Below the pieces are notes generated by a model. It was given only the letters and a program-made list of their open reading frames with translations, did no database searches and was not told where the DNA came from. A program made the position numbers and the translations under genes. From Paraphysomonas bandaiensis (Eukaryota; Chrysophyceae), in contig CBFFRP010000164.1 of NCBI GenBank assembly GCA_965644295.1, forward strand, positions 119,742 to 183,741: a stretch of 64,000 bases of DNA, in the 5' to 3' direction. Shown one piece after another: positions 12,401 to 23,804 of the stretch (positions within the stretch are counted from its first letter, which is position 1; each line of letters begins with the position of its first letter).

Positions 12401-15351
12401 TCGTATGTTTTGTTATCGCGGAATATTACACTTTTTTGTGCTATATAGTCGATCATATTCTCGTTCCCTACGAAAAGGAAGTCTATGAGGCCGAAAGGGA
12501 AGTTGCGTTGACTGTCTGCGGCGGCTACCTTCCACACACTAAGACCGGTATATCGAGGGACCTTCTTGCCCCTCGTTGTTATCGCAACTGTGCTGTCTTG
12601 GCCTTTCATATAAAGGCCGCGGAAAGTATTCCTGCGGTCGCTGATGTCCCTGACGTTGCATCGTTAATCGATTATCTCTACAAGTTCATGGACGGCTGTG
12701 TGAAAAAATTTGGATTTCTAAGTAATTTTGGCTGAGTTTTAACTTCTGCATATCTAAAATTGTGTTTACAGGCGTCTGTCATTTCTCTGGTATTCATATA
12801 TCTGCAATATGCGAAGATGAAGAGTTCAAAAAGCTTGTATCTTCCTCGAAATCATCTGTGTCTTCCGCACCTTATATTCCCCGAGCTGTAGCGTGTGTTC
12901 GATATATGCAGAAGACATTGATGGAGTTCAATACCCAGAATAGTATGAATATCACATTGGGTGTCAGTTTGAGTCATGGAAACGCCTTGATTGGGTTGAA
13001 TGGTAGTGTCTGTAATGCCTGCTTTGATATCTGCGGTAGAGCACGTGACCAGGCATTTTATATGTGTGCCCGCCAAACCAACAGGGTAGTCATATCTTCC
13101 GCCTACATAGAAGAGATTAAGCGACTTCGCCATGTTTCTGAGGCATTGTATTATCCGGTTGACTCGAAGCTGCCTTTTTTTCAGGGTTGCCAGCAATGGT
13201 ACACTCTTCAACTGCACGGTGGATACTTTGGGGCATGCTCCAGAGAGCTTAAGGACTACTTATATATAGGGTTCTTGGGCGAAGGGGGTAATGGATCTGT
13301 ACACCTGCTGCGAGACAAGATAAACAGGGTTCAAGTAGCTGTGAAGGGTATACGATGGAGCATGGGAAGGACTTCTAGTATACACCACATCAGACGGGAA
13401 CTAATCATCTTGCAACAACTTCAACATCCTAACATCGTAAACTTCAAATTCTGTATCATTAAGCGCGCGAAGATATATATAGTTATGGAGTACATTAGAG
13501 GCGGTACACTGAGGCAGATTGTTGAAGAGCATAAGCCCAATTTACACGACTTACGGGTCTGGTTTGCTCAGCTGGTGCTTGCTCTCGGGTATCTTCACCA
13601 CCAGGGAATTATGCACCGCGACGTCAAGCCGAGCAATTGCATGATTGATACTTTCGGCCACTTGAAGCTGACGGACTTCGGGCTAGCCATCAAGGATGAT
13701 GATATGACAAGTGGTGGTAGCTGGAGCGCTGTCGCGGATACGAACCATGAGAGCACCCACCCTCATCCCTGTCAGGACGAACACACTGTGGTGCGCATGA
13801 AGTTTTATTACCTTTACCTTTGTCAACGTTTTTCTTCAGGGAGGCGCCTTAAGTCGGTCCACTCAATCTTTAATGCAGAATATATTCCCTATACGAGAAA
13901 ATCTGGATTTGGATAGGAAAATTAAACATAATGAAAGTATTTTGGTTGTAGATAGCGTAAAAGCAAGGCTGCGCCGAAACGTGAAGCTGTTAAAGCAAGG
14001 ATTTACGGTCTGGCAGGCCAATAACGACGATGAGGCCATGGACTTGCTGTACCACAGGGAAACGCACAAGGTTGATCTAATAATACTAGATCTTGACACC
14101 AGCGATGACAGAACCGGAGGGTGGGGCTTTTTATCAGTGCTCTGGGAGCACAGCGAGTGGAGGCATATTCCTGTGGTAGTAATGACTGTGTCTCATGACT
14201 TGGACTTCTCGTCGCCGTGCTGGGAGGTAAGCACTCTTTGTGGGGTCGCTATTTTTTCCTGATGTTGTTTCTGCATATACAGAAGCGATTGCCGGATATC
14301 AAAGTTCGTCCGAAACAAATTTTGTCGCATCCATTAAATTACGAAGCAACGAAGTAAGAAGGAAATGTTTAATGTGAATTGATATAAGTGCTGTTGTAGG
14401 AATTACTTCGAAATGCTCTGTCGGCTAGAGTCGTCCTGGGGTGCACAGCAAACCCCCAGTAAAGGCACCAATAGCTCATCAAATAAATTGCGAGTCCTTC
14501 GTGGCTCCGTCTTTGACAACAGATTCGATGAAGTGTACCGTAAATATCATCATGATCATGCTTATTGTGATGAGACATCATCCCCACCTCAAAATAAAGC
14601 TCGAAGGCGTCTCAATATAAGAGGTTACGGGCTGGTTGGCACTGTACAGTATATGGCACCTGAAATGCTTGCACGGGAACCGTATGATGAGTCCGTAGAC
14701 TGGTGGTCCTGCGGTGTTCTTTTCTTCGAGTGTGTTATGCGTAGAAGGCTCTTTGATGGTTTTGGAAATACCCTTTTAGCTCAAGATATTTTGCATTGCA
14801 ACATAGAAAATCGACTAGAATCATTTCGGCAGCTTCCAGCTTCCCTAAAGGATCTTTTACTCCACATGTTGGATAGAGATATTAACAATAGGTACGATGA
14901 GCAGCTCATAAAGGAGCATTCATTTTTCAACGACCCTGAGACTCCTGTTGAGCCCTATGTTGTGGGGAAGCAGTACGAGCCCATTGGGTTTGTTGGGAAG
15001 GGCAAGCGTCCTGTAGTGGAAAAGTCATGCGACGGATCTCTACCGGGAAGCGCATCTTTCGATGACCTTGTCAGTTTCTCGTCTCAGTTCAAACCTCAAC
15101 CAGTAGCTCTTAATATAGTGAGCGATGAATTGCGGGAGCGTCAAAAGAAAGAATTTTTCAACTCAGGTAGCTTATCAGATTCCTCACGGAACATTAAACC
15201 GAAGCCGAAGGAAGGAAGTAGCAAGGGAAAGAAAGGGAAAGATTCGAATACGTCATACTTGCCTAAGGTTTTGGAAGATAGGGAGAATTCGAATAGCGGA
15301 GATGACGTATCACTCGATGATCGTGAAAATGAAACTACATCTGCGTGGTGA
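9457..15351 (+). CDS. Membrane bi-cyclase-homology / AGC kinase / receiver fusion
   Basis: Seven exons (9457-10031, 10082-12110, 12160-12721, 12772-13790, 13840-14226, 14283-14353, 14400-15351) join in frame into 1864 residues; introns are 46-56 nt. Order: about six membrane helices (~45-190); cyclase-homology domain 1 (~318-440, with KFGDVWVGCIGF and FTFDVFG); a second hydrophobic block (~805-975); cyclase-homology domain 2 (~1009-1150, with LGVSLSHGNALIG and CFDICGRA); then an AGC-type kinase. The kinase has GEGGNGSV, VAVK, MHRDVKPSN and LTDFG, and resumes at GTVQYMAPE and DWWSCGVLFFE. Between DFG and APE lies a receiver-like domain (~1428-1545: ILVVDS, LIILDLD, PVVVMT). The layout resembles mammalian membrane adenylyl cyclases fused to a Rim15-like kinase. 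The first metal-binding Asp is absent from both cyclase domains, so cyclase activity is doubtful. The tail (~1730-1864) is Lys/Ser rich. Confidence 0.85.
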
Positions 15352-15764
15352 GTAGTAATGTTTGAAATTATTTGCAATATATTATTTTTTTATTGGCGGT
15401 TCAGTAGTTGATATCTACATATATCATACTGTATATTGATCGAATGAATTCCAATTTGATTTGTTTCTGAACTACGCTTTATGTCGCAAGTACTAATTTT
15501 ATAAAGTCATTGTACCAGTAGACGTTGATCATGTTTTAAAATAACGTTATTTCCATTGTATTGACGCAGTTCTGATTTTATTCTGCCAATTATTTCTATA
15601 TGTACTTGCCCCTACGCCCCTACACTGTGTAAAAAGAGACCACCAATAGCCAGTGGTATGTATAGCTATATTTGTAAGATATGCAATTAAGAGCTGTATT
15701 TTAAGTATATGAAGTATGACCGTTACTTAAAGAATACTGTAGTAGTGCATGTGAGTACTGATTA

Positions 15765-16500
15765 CTAGCAATAGGCGTGTAAAATTAGAACTAATGTGGC
15801 AAAACGATTTAACTAACTAGTGCTATTGTAAGGCAATAGCAAGCCACAAGTTGATAGTAGCGATAGTGTTATTAACTTGTTTTATCAGGGTTATCTGTGA
15901 TAATAATGACGAGCATTCCAATCTGTCTTCTATCACAGACTACACCTACAGCTCACACCTTGGACATATATATGCCCTTACTCTACACCAATCCACTGTA
16001 CATATTGGACTGTACATATCCTACACCGTATTGTCATCATACACCGTATAACGGTATACCGTTATCCTACTGTATACTGTAGCTGGCTGTCTTCACTACA
16101 CTGTATATATCCTGTATACTACCAAGCCAAGCTCACATTCCAACGACAGTCAATCTCCTATACGGGGATGACAACAAGTGCTTAACTATGATATCCTACT
16201 ATTTAGCGCTACGAAAGCTGCTTGTGCGTCACCGCAAACCAAGGTGCAACCACTTTCGCTCTATCACTCAAAGCAAACGCAGTAAGCAAGCAGAATGTTG
16301 ATATTTGATATATACCTGACATCTGCTGACTTCAGGATTTTTGAGTTCTTAGGGTAAACTGCCCGGATGCTTGACTTCAGCAGGCAGCCCAATACCCAAT
16401 ACCCAATACCCCTGTTACCCTTGAGGTGGGCCCTGTCCCGAAAATCTCTCCGGTACTTATCCCCCAGAGCATCACGAAAAGATGAGTCCGACTTTGTTGA
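15765..16500 (-). repeat. A/B dispersed repeat, copy 1 (interrupted)
   Basis: This is the reverse complement of the family seen at 32085, 39170 and 58230. It matches the tail at 15765-15815 and the body from ~16175 to 16500. The ~355 bp between is foreign to the family and is bordered by AGTGCT on both sides (TAGTGCTA on the left, AAGTGCTT on the right), so it is probably an insertion. The joint GATATATACCTGACATC at ~16305 is unbroken here, unlike in copies 2 and 3. Confidence 0.7.
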
Positions 16501-16711
16501 GGGTAGAATCTTGAGATATACAGCTTACGTGACAAAGAAATATTTGAGACACTTTAGATATCAACCTAGAATCAGGTCAAGTATGCTTTTGGTTAAACGT
16601 TAAATTCAAATGCATTACTTCAGGAGACTTTACGAAGTTAAGCTTATAGTTTTGTATCAGAATCTTTTCTTTTCTTCCAGGAATTTTGGGAATCTCCCTG
16701 GTGATATATTT

Positions 16712-16833
16712 CAGGGCCTGGTAACCGTTAATGGTAATGCCATTGTAATTGCCGGGACATTTTTCATTAATGCCATTATAATTGCTGGGAACTGGACTAC
16801 CATTAATGGGCCATTAATGGTTACCAGGCCCTG
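16712..16833. mobile_element. hAT-type MITE, 122 bp
   Basis: The ends are inverted repeats starting CAGGGCCTGGTAACC. The element is flanked on both sides by the identical 8-bp sequence ATATATTT (16704-16711 and 16834-16841). An 8-bp target duplication with CAGGG termini is the hallmark of hAT elements. The interior has no coding capacity and consists of CATTAATG-type palindromes, so it is non-autonomous. Confidence 0.88.
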
Positions 16834-17119
16834 ATATATTTACTACTCTGTTGAGTTTTTCCGTTCGAAAGCATGACTTTTGAGATATTTAGATAATGCC
16901 AATCATAGTAGTGAAACTGAAGTATATTCACAGATTGACAGTATAAGATGATAAGATCGTGTCTATAAAAGAACATATGGAAATGATAAGATAAGATATG
17001 TAGTTAAGATAACCTGAATTTGGTAAATGCCAATGAATGATAAGTATTAGGATTCAGTTTAATACATGATTGTTTCTGTGAGTTATAATGTTCAATGAAA
17101 TATATCATGAACTGAATTA

Positions 17120-17300
17120 GAGAGTATCTGTCGAAGATACATGATTGTCATCATAACGTCGTCATTATCAGTTACACTTCTTACTACTCCGTTGTGCATG
17201 ATAGTTATGTTCTATATTATTATTCATAATTTTCACTCTATCGTGTTCATTACTTATACTCTAATAATCACAACATTGTTTTACTATTATAAAGATCAAT
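17120..17300. repeat. Diverged dispersed repeat, copy 1
   Basis: This shares an ordered series of words with 21255-21420: GTATCTG..GAAGATAC, TGATCGTCAT/TGATTGTCAT, ACTCCGTTGTG/ATTCCGTTGTG, CACAACATT. Roughly three quarters of positions match by eye. It lies just beyond the 3' end of the minus-strand gene ending at 17539. Its nature is unknown. Confidence 0.5.
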
Positions 17301-17538
17301 TCTTTGTTATAAGTGATATCGATCGTAATTTATAATACCAGCATTGTGTATACTACGTTCTGTTATTTAAGTCTTATCACCTAAAAATGTCAAATCCTGA
17401 CACGCCCATTGTAAGCACACGCATCACATGACTGGATATAAACTTCTATTACTATCAAGTGTAAAATGAAATAACTATGGATGACACACAGCTACATGGT
17501 TATTTAATAAAGTGCAAATGTTCAAATTTTAAAAATAT

Positions 17539-19826
17539 TCACAACTTCTTTTTCTTTGCACCTTTCTTCTTTGATACATCTTGCTTCTTAATTGGCTTGA
17601 TAGGTGGAAGGGCCTTTATTGTTATGTCGCTCCCAATCAATAACCTTCCAAAATCTGTTCGCATCGGAATACTCTCCCTCACACTCTGGCTATTGACAAT
17701 GGTTTGGCTTCGTTTAGCTTTTTCACAGTTCTTAGATGCAACTACTGATCGAGGATGACGAGAACCAAGGCTTTCGCAGAATACATCTCGTGCCCGTTCA
17801 AAGAGCACCCTTGCTGCGCCTCTGCGACTGAGGCTATACAAGCAACATGCCTGATTGTTCCAAGCTGTCGCGGTATCTGCACTACGGAAACCGTATTCCA
17901 TTTCTCGGAATCGTCCGACTTTGGTAAAACATTTTAGTGCTAGTTCATAATGCAAATTATAGTATGCTAAAAGACCGACTGAGTTAATGAAAACTGTTTC
18001 CCAATCTCCATGTAACTCCGTAGTAGCAATCTCCCATCCCAATATATAATGCAGGAGTGACTGCTCATCGTCGCCGCAACTTTGATACACATTGCCTTTG
18101 CAGGCTAATATATAAAACTTTGATTCCGCTGGTAGAACGATTTCACTGTCATCAACCTCAATCGCTGCAGGAAATACAGGAGGCGCTGGGGATGCAACAG
18201 GTGATGACGAGGCTGGAGGTGGATCAGTTCCGTCTGCGGGTTTTTCAGTCGTAGAGACGCAACTCTTTCGGCGATCTTGCTTCTTTCTCGCTATTATCTT
18301 CATTCGCTCACTCTCTATGAGCTGCATCTTCGCAGTTTCAAGGTACTTTAAGGCTTCTTCAAAACTGCCAAGATTGTGGTGAGCAAGAGCCGCCTCCAAA
18401 GACTACAGCATAAAATAAACATTAGACTCTGATAAAAAATAGTCACTGTCACATACATGCTGTACATGTGAAGGGCAACTAAGTGGTAGTGGGACAGTGT
18501 CTCCTATTACAACAGGCTTGTTTATTTGCTTCGCCCGCCGTTCCACAGACTCGTCTCCATCTGTAGGAAATTGCTCGAGGTAGGTTTCGATACCATCAAT
18601 GTCAGCCATGCTATCAACACGAGCAACCACCTCATCAAAAAGCTTTTCCATTCGTATTATTATCGCCTCTCTATTGTTATTCGACTGACGAGAGTATAAG
18701 TCATCCGGTTTTTTGCTTGCAGGAAGCACGACAGTGCCTGGCTCTTCAAAGGAAGAGGCTACTTTCTTCAGCTCACGCGAAACGGTGGTGGCACTGGGCT
18801 GTTGCACACACACCGTATCACCCACTGTGGGATGAGCAGATACAGCAGTGTTGATTCCAATAGTCTGGAGAAGATCCGTTAGAATCTTATGCAGCGGAGG
18901 GGGGGGGCTTTCTAAGGAAGTAGTAATCTGCCGTGAAAGACCTCGTCCGAAAGCCACCACTGGCTTGTCCCCAGATGTGGCAGTCATAGAAACAGTGTCC
19001 ACCACAACAACTGCAGTGAAACAAAGAAGCAACTGAAACTGGAAACATAGTACCCTCAGTACCGCTATACAGTTAAGCAGAATGAGCATAGAGTACCTGC
19101 GGATAAAGAAGTGTAGAGCTAAGAGTCAGAGAAGATTTCAGCAAGGGGTGGCGCTCCAAAACGTCGCGGGCAAGTGACGTACATTGCTTATAATAAAAAC
19201 ACAGTTACTGAACTGTAAATGCAGTCAATCTATTGTTACCTGTAGTGTCAAGTGTGTCGGAATTAAAGAAACAGCTCCAGCGAATGAGATAAATCCTTCT
19301 ATCTAGAAAAACAGTAGCGCATTATATGCGTATACATAGTTAGGTCATTTCTTCTGCTCACATCCATTCCAACTTCCATTCTTTTGACTTCATCCCATGT
19401 TAATCCGCCCCCAACTTTGACACCTCTTCCAGCGAATGCACTGAATAATCTTCGCAATGGGATATCATACTTTAACAGCACCCTGATTACATGTGTGTCC
19501 ATAGCTTGGGTGAAAGTAGAATTATCACAGTTGTACTTCAAAGATCGCGCATTGATAAGATCTTCAACAAGCTTATCTAAGTGATTTTCATCATCAGGAT
19601 ACTTCACTCCGGAGAGGTTGTCAAGAAAAGTGGTGAATACAGTAAAATCTAAATGGTCTAGGCCTTTAGAATTAGCCACTGTAAATGCGCCAGAGAGGTC
19701 ACATAGAGTAAGATTATTGTCCAATACTGGCCAAAAATTCTTTGCTATTTCAGGGAAATGCACTACACTGTTGGTTCCTAGAGTGCACAGGGCAAATATT
19801 TCCTCCAACTTCTCTTGAATGCTCAT
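17539..19826 (-). CDS. EF-hand-like / TPR protein
   Basis: Five exons on the minus strand (19826-19362, 19302-19240, 19186-19097, 19032-18457, 18402-17539) give 685 residues; all introns are phase 0 and 53-64 nt. Residues ~1-175 are helical, and the joined exon 1/2 region (DEVKRMEVGMD then IEGFISFAG) looks like a degenerate EF-hand pair. The middle (~205-395) is a low-complexity linker. The C-terminal part carries tetratricopeptide-like units (HHNLGSFEEALKYLETA; YYNLHYELALKCFTKVG; NNQACCLYSLSRRGAARVLF) and ends in a Lys-rich tail. TPRs mediate protein contacts; calcium binding is uncertain because full loop ligands are not visible. Known relatives with this layout include ciliary proteins, but I cannot assign one. 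Exon 1 would run to a stop at 19299 if unspliced; the strong donor GTGAGC at 19361 restores the frame. Confidence 0.75.
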
Positions 19827-20307
19827 TAGAAATGTTTTAGGGAGCTATTGCGATAAGATGGAATAGACTTCAATATACATACTCTAAATGCAAGAAATCA
19901 ATGCCGATGTCGGAAATAGCTGAAATATGAAGTCGCTGAGTGCATATATCGCTCTTACTATAAGAGAGAGTGTCCAGTTAGTTTGGCAGTTACCTTCATC
20001 CCACGGCAGTATACGCATGTATGCATACAGTTGGCATATATATACGGCGGTATAGAAGTACAGCACTCCAAGTACTTTTGTACTGGTGTGTCGCTGTACG
20101 CTGTACTACGGTATAGAAGTACAGTACTCCAAGTAGTTTTGTACTGGTGTGTCGCTGTACGCTGTACTGTGTATCATGCATGAGTGATATTTTTGTAGTG
20201 TGGTATCAGGTACTCTGTATGTGAATATACTTGCAGACAGATTTACATTTAGTATAGTGTAGGCATTTATAGTAGAGTAGGAATTATCCTAATATTCATT
20301 GTATTTC
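19827..20307. other. Divergent intergenic region (19826/20308)
   Basis: 480 bp lie between two head-to-head starts. They contain a 61-bp tandem duplication (listed separately) rich in GTAC and TACGGTA words. Both promoters probably lie here. Confidence 0.4.
20048..20168. repeat. 61-bp tandem duplication
   Basis: Two adjacent units of 61 bp start at 20048 and 20109 with CGGTATAGAAGTACAG and differ at a few positions. Each carries GTACT and CTGTACGCTGTACT words. They sit in a presumed bidirectional promoter. Confidence 0.85.
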
Positions 20308-21003
20308 ATGTCAGACTCCACTCTACCTTCGTGGTTAAATGAGGATTTGCCGTCCACTTCGTCGGAGTCCAAAACACAGCCACAGACCATCCATAAACCA
20401 CAACCTCATAGCACTTCACAAAGTGTTCAACATCCTGGATCTAATGCTCAGGAATCACAGCCACTGCCATTATCGCTAAGAAAGAAACGGGAGGCTGTGT
20501 TTTGGGGATGTAAAATCGCAACTGTGTTTCTCTGCTGTCTTATGGCCGTAACAGCATGCATGGGCGTTGCCAGTGTTGACGGCATTGATGATTCTGGAGA
20601 GATAATGGTTGCTATTTATATGATAATATTTGCTGCTATTCTAGCTTTGTTTGAAGTTATTCAAATCAAACCCTGCGAGTCAATAGATCACGTATATCGT
20701 AGAAATTTTGGTTTCCTCTACGGCACAAAGGTATGTGAAGTACTCTCTTCTCCGTAATTTTATTGAATGACTATGTATGGAACAGGGAAAAGCATTTTTC
20801 ATTATATTGTAAGTGTTTATAGTATCATAGTTGTAGTATGCTAATACTCTTTGCCTGCGTGTAGTGTTGCTTTTCTGAGTTTTGGCTTGAAGGAGCCGGC
20901 CAACCTCTGTCTGATGACTGGGATTAGCGTTGCAGTATTTGGAGTATTTGAGCTAGGACTTTACTTGAAGTACCCCGAACTTTTTGAGGATGAAATACGC
21001 TAA
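20308..21003 (+). CDS. COPI-associated-type tetraspan membrane protein
   Basis: Three exons (20308-20730, 20786-20808, 20865-21003) encode 194 residues. The middle exon is only 23 nt, and the introns are 55 and 56 nt. Residues 1-60 are a polar Ser/Gln/Pro tail. Four hydrophobic segments follow: FWGCKIATVFLCCLMAVTAC, MVAIYMIIFAAILALFEVI, GKAFFIIFVAFLSFGL and LCLMTGISVAVFGVFELGLY. The motif YRRNFGFLYGTKGKAFFIIF across the first splice matches the COPI-associated protein family (PF08507), small Golgi/ER membrane proteins linked to coat vesicles. An alternative start lies 9 nt upstream at 20299. Confidence 0.75.
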
Positions 21004-22532
21004 TTTAGGGACTATATTAACCGGCTTGTGTCAGTGTATTTAGTTCTTGTAGGAATGCATTTGAACTGGTATTGTAGTTCGTGTGATGCTTGTATAAGTG
21101 AATACACATGAGTATGCAACAGCAGTGTCTTAATGGATTTAATTATTTATCAATTATCCGGCATACTCCTATCAGAACAACTACATTTCGTTGATTGCTA
21201 TCGCGTTTTTTCCTATAAGGATTCATCTTATTAAAAGACAGTATATCAATGGAAGTATCTGTTGAAGATACTTGATCGTCATTGCCAGTTATACTTTTAA
21301 CTACTATTCCGTTGTGTGGCTGTGATATTTATTTTCTGCATTGTTATGAACTTTTCTACATTACTGTGTTCATCACTTCACATTCTAAATATCACAACAT
21401 TCTTCTAACTATACCTAAGCTTAAATCTGCGTATCTCCTACTAATTTCAGAGCCGAAGTGCTGTACAAAATCTATATGGTATTGGCAAATGAACACAACC
21501 TATATTGATATTTATTATTATACAAAAAGAGTATATTATCGCATACACTAGCTAGTTTAATATCAAGTAATGAATTACTTTTGATCTTTTGATTGGATTA
21601 CTAGCCACGCATTTCCTTACTTTTCGTAATTTTTCCCATGCAGTTAAAGATTATTATATCAATTAAAAGCATATACGCGATATTAATTGATATATACCAT
21701 TTTTCTGTGCGTGAGATAGTTATAACAATCAAGTATCTAATCACTAATCACATCTGCCAGTCACACACCCTCCACTAAAGGTGATATTCGTATACTTAAC
21801 ACTACTTGATTCCTTTTGTTTCTGTGTTTGGGAAGAGATAATTAATAACGTGATATTCTAATATATATATCGCGCATAACTCTCACCACGAAAAAGGAAT
21901 TATACCACCTTGAAGATGGCGAAATTATACTATCGTGGTCAATAACAATTTTGTAATTGAAAAAGAGATCGATTACTGGAGATTGTTGATGTTATCTTGT
22001 ATCATAAAATCTTTCAAATTCGTAGAATATCAAATGCTTTAAAGGACAGACAGGATTACAGCTAACAGATGGACCTAAGTTTGGCCACGTTAACGTCGGT
22101 ACTATGCTTCTGAAACAGTTTCCATGGCAGTTCTGATACTGGGAATGTAAATAATTATCGCAGCTGACACATTTATATCACACACAGAATTGATGAGATA
22201 TACATGTACATGGTGTATGCATCCATCTGGATATATGCGCACAGTGGTGGAAAAGTATGCAAATATACAAATATACCCATAAAATACAAACGAAAACTGT
22301 ACATTTTGATATCTCCTTCACAAATTTATGATTAAAAATTGCCGAAAGGGAACGGGCACAAACGGACACCGATCATACCACCATCTGACATCTGACACAT
22401 GGTACTCGACCAGGACTGGACATGTGCAAATGGATATGTGGGGTGGGCGGGATGGTGTTGCTAACCTGCTGCATAGAATAGTATTCATTTCACTGTTTAA
22501 GCACCAGTTCAGACGATTCCTCAGAGCTTATA
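21004..22532. other. Intergenic region
   Basis: About 1.5 kb of AT-rich DNA. It includes the second copy of a diverged repeat at 21255-21420. Nothing else can be supported; short open frames here lack family features. Confidence 0.4.
21255..21420. repeat. Diverged dispersed repeat, copy 2
   Basis: Direct-orientation relative of 17120-17300, sharing the words GAAGATAC, CCGTTGTG, TGTTCAT and ATCACAACATT in the same order. It lies ~250 bp downstream of the COPI-associated gene. Confidence 0.5.
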
Positions 22533-23804
22533 TTGAATGGATGTAGGCCTCTCGTTAAGAGGATGATGATGACTATCAAGGAGCCTGCAATGGATTCTGC
22601 TTATCGTAGCTCTGACAATGCTACTGTGGCTAATCCGACACTTGTTAACGAAAGTTGTGAGGAAAAGACGAACCACATGGTCTTATCGTCCTTCTGGATA
22701 GACAAGCCGGCAATATTCGCCCCCACGTATCACTATGAGACTAACCGCTACAAGAACCAGCTTGAGAAGTGGCCTTTGCGAGTTCTATGGAGTAATATGA
22801 ACGATGCATGCTTTAGTACTTTCGAAACTCCTCAGAGGTTGAAAGCTATGCGAAAATCTGCTGCGGACGAGACAATATCTATTCTTCGCACAGGTGTCTA
22901 CAAGAACGAGAACGGTGAACAGGTCGATATTCTAAAGGATATTCAGAATTCCATTGCCTCAAGCATATGCTACGGTCCAGATGCCGTTATTTTTTCGACA
23001 GCTGAAATTAAACCGCTTTATAAAACTACCCAAATAGAAGTGCGAAATGTGAGCACCCTCGAAGCCTGTCGGGACCTCTGGACTCAATGCAGAGGAGAGG
23101 TTGGATGTCTTTGTTTTGCCTCTGGCAAGAATCCTGGTGGGGCTTTCTTGGGAGGATCAGATGGGCAGGAGGAAAGTATTGCGCGGTCGTCATCTTACTA
23201 TCACTGTGTTATCCGGGACCCGTCGCTTTATGAATTCAACCGTATTAACAAAGATCCCTTCCAAAGCGACCACATGATAGTTGCACCACATATGCCAGTT
23301 TTTCGACGAGATACATCACCATATAGCTTAATTGATCCCTGGTATTTGACTGCCATTTCCGCTCCTGCTGTTAATGCAACTTTGGTGAGGGAGCGCCATG
23401 TGTCTGAGGGCGAGGAACGCATTCGGCAACGCATGCGTGCTAGAGTTCGACGCATTCTGACAGCTGCTTATGCACATGGTATTCGGAACCTCGTCCTTGG
23501 GGAGTATGGGTGCGGATCCCTCGGCAATGATCCGAAAGAGGTGTGCTACTACATGGTCTCTATCTCATAGCTGATATAATGTTAATAGGTTGCCGATATA
23601 TTCCGTGATGAGCTGATGCTTCCGAATTCACCTTTCAGATGTGCCTTCGGGCATGTCGTATTTGCAATTCATGATACGCCTACCACCACGATAGGTGGTG
23701 GACGACCTAAGATTCGCTGTCTTCCGGCGTTTGCAGATGTGATTTGTCCTCTGGGTCGAGTTATCATTACAAGTGCTGATGGGTCGGGACCTCGTTACAT
23801 ATGA
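22533..23804 (+). CDS. Microbial-type poly(ADP-ribose) glycohydrolase
   Basis: Two exons (22533-23540, 23589-23804; 48-nt phase-0 intron) give 407 residues. The catalytic macrodomain signature is clear: NPGGAFLGGSDGQEESIARS is the ADP-ribose loop with the Q-E-E catalytic block, followed by AISAPAVN, LVLGEYGCGSLGNDP and AFGHVVFAIHD. This is the bacterial/fungal type (TIGR02452-like) PARG, which hydrolyses ADP-ribose polymers. The N-terminal half has the family's RLKAMRKSAADETISIL helix. There is no signal peptide or transit sequence, so the enzyme is probably nuclear or cytosolic. The start could be 22533 or one of the next Met codons (22563, 22590). Confidence 0.85.

Larger units (their letters stand above)
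15352..17538. other. Intergenic region with A/B repeat and MITE
   Basis: No gene was found. The interval holds a reverse-oriented A/B repeat (15765-16500) and a 122-bp MITE, both listed separately. It also has a perfect 18-bp palindrome ATAACGGTATACCGTTAT near 16047. The stretch at 17120-17300 resembles 21255-21420. Confidence 0.5.
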
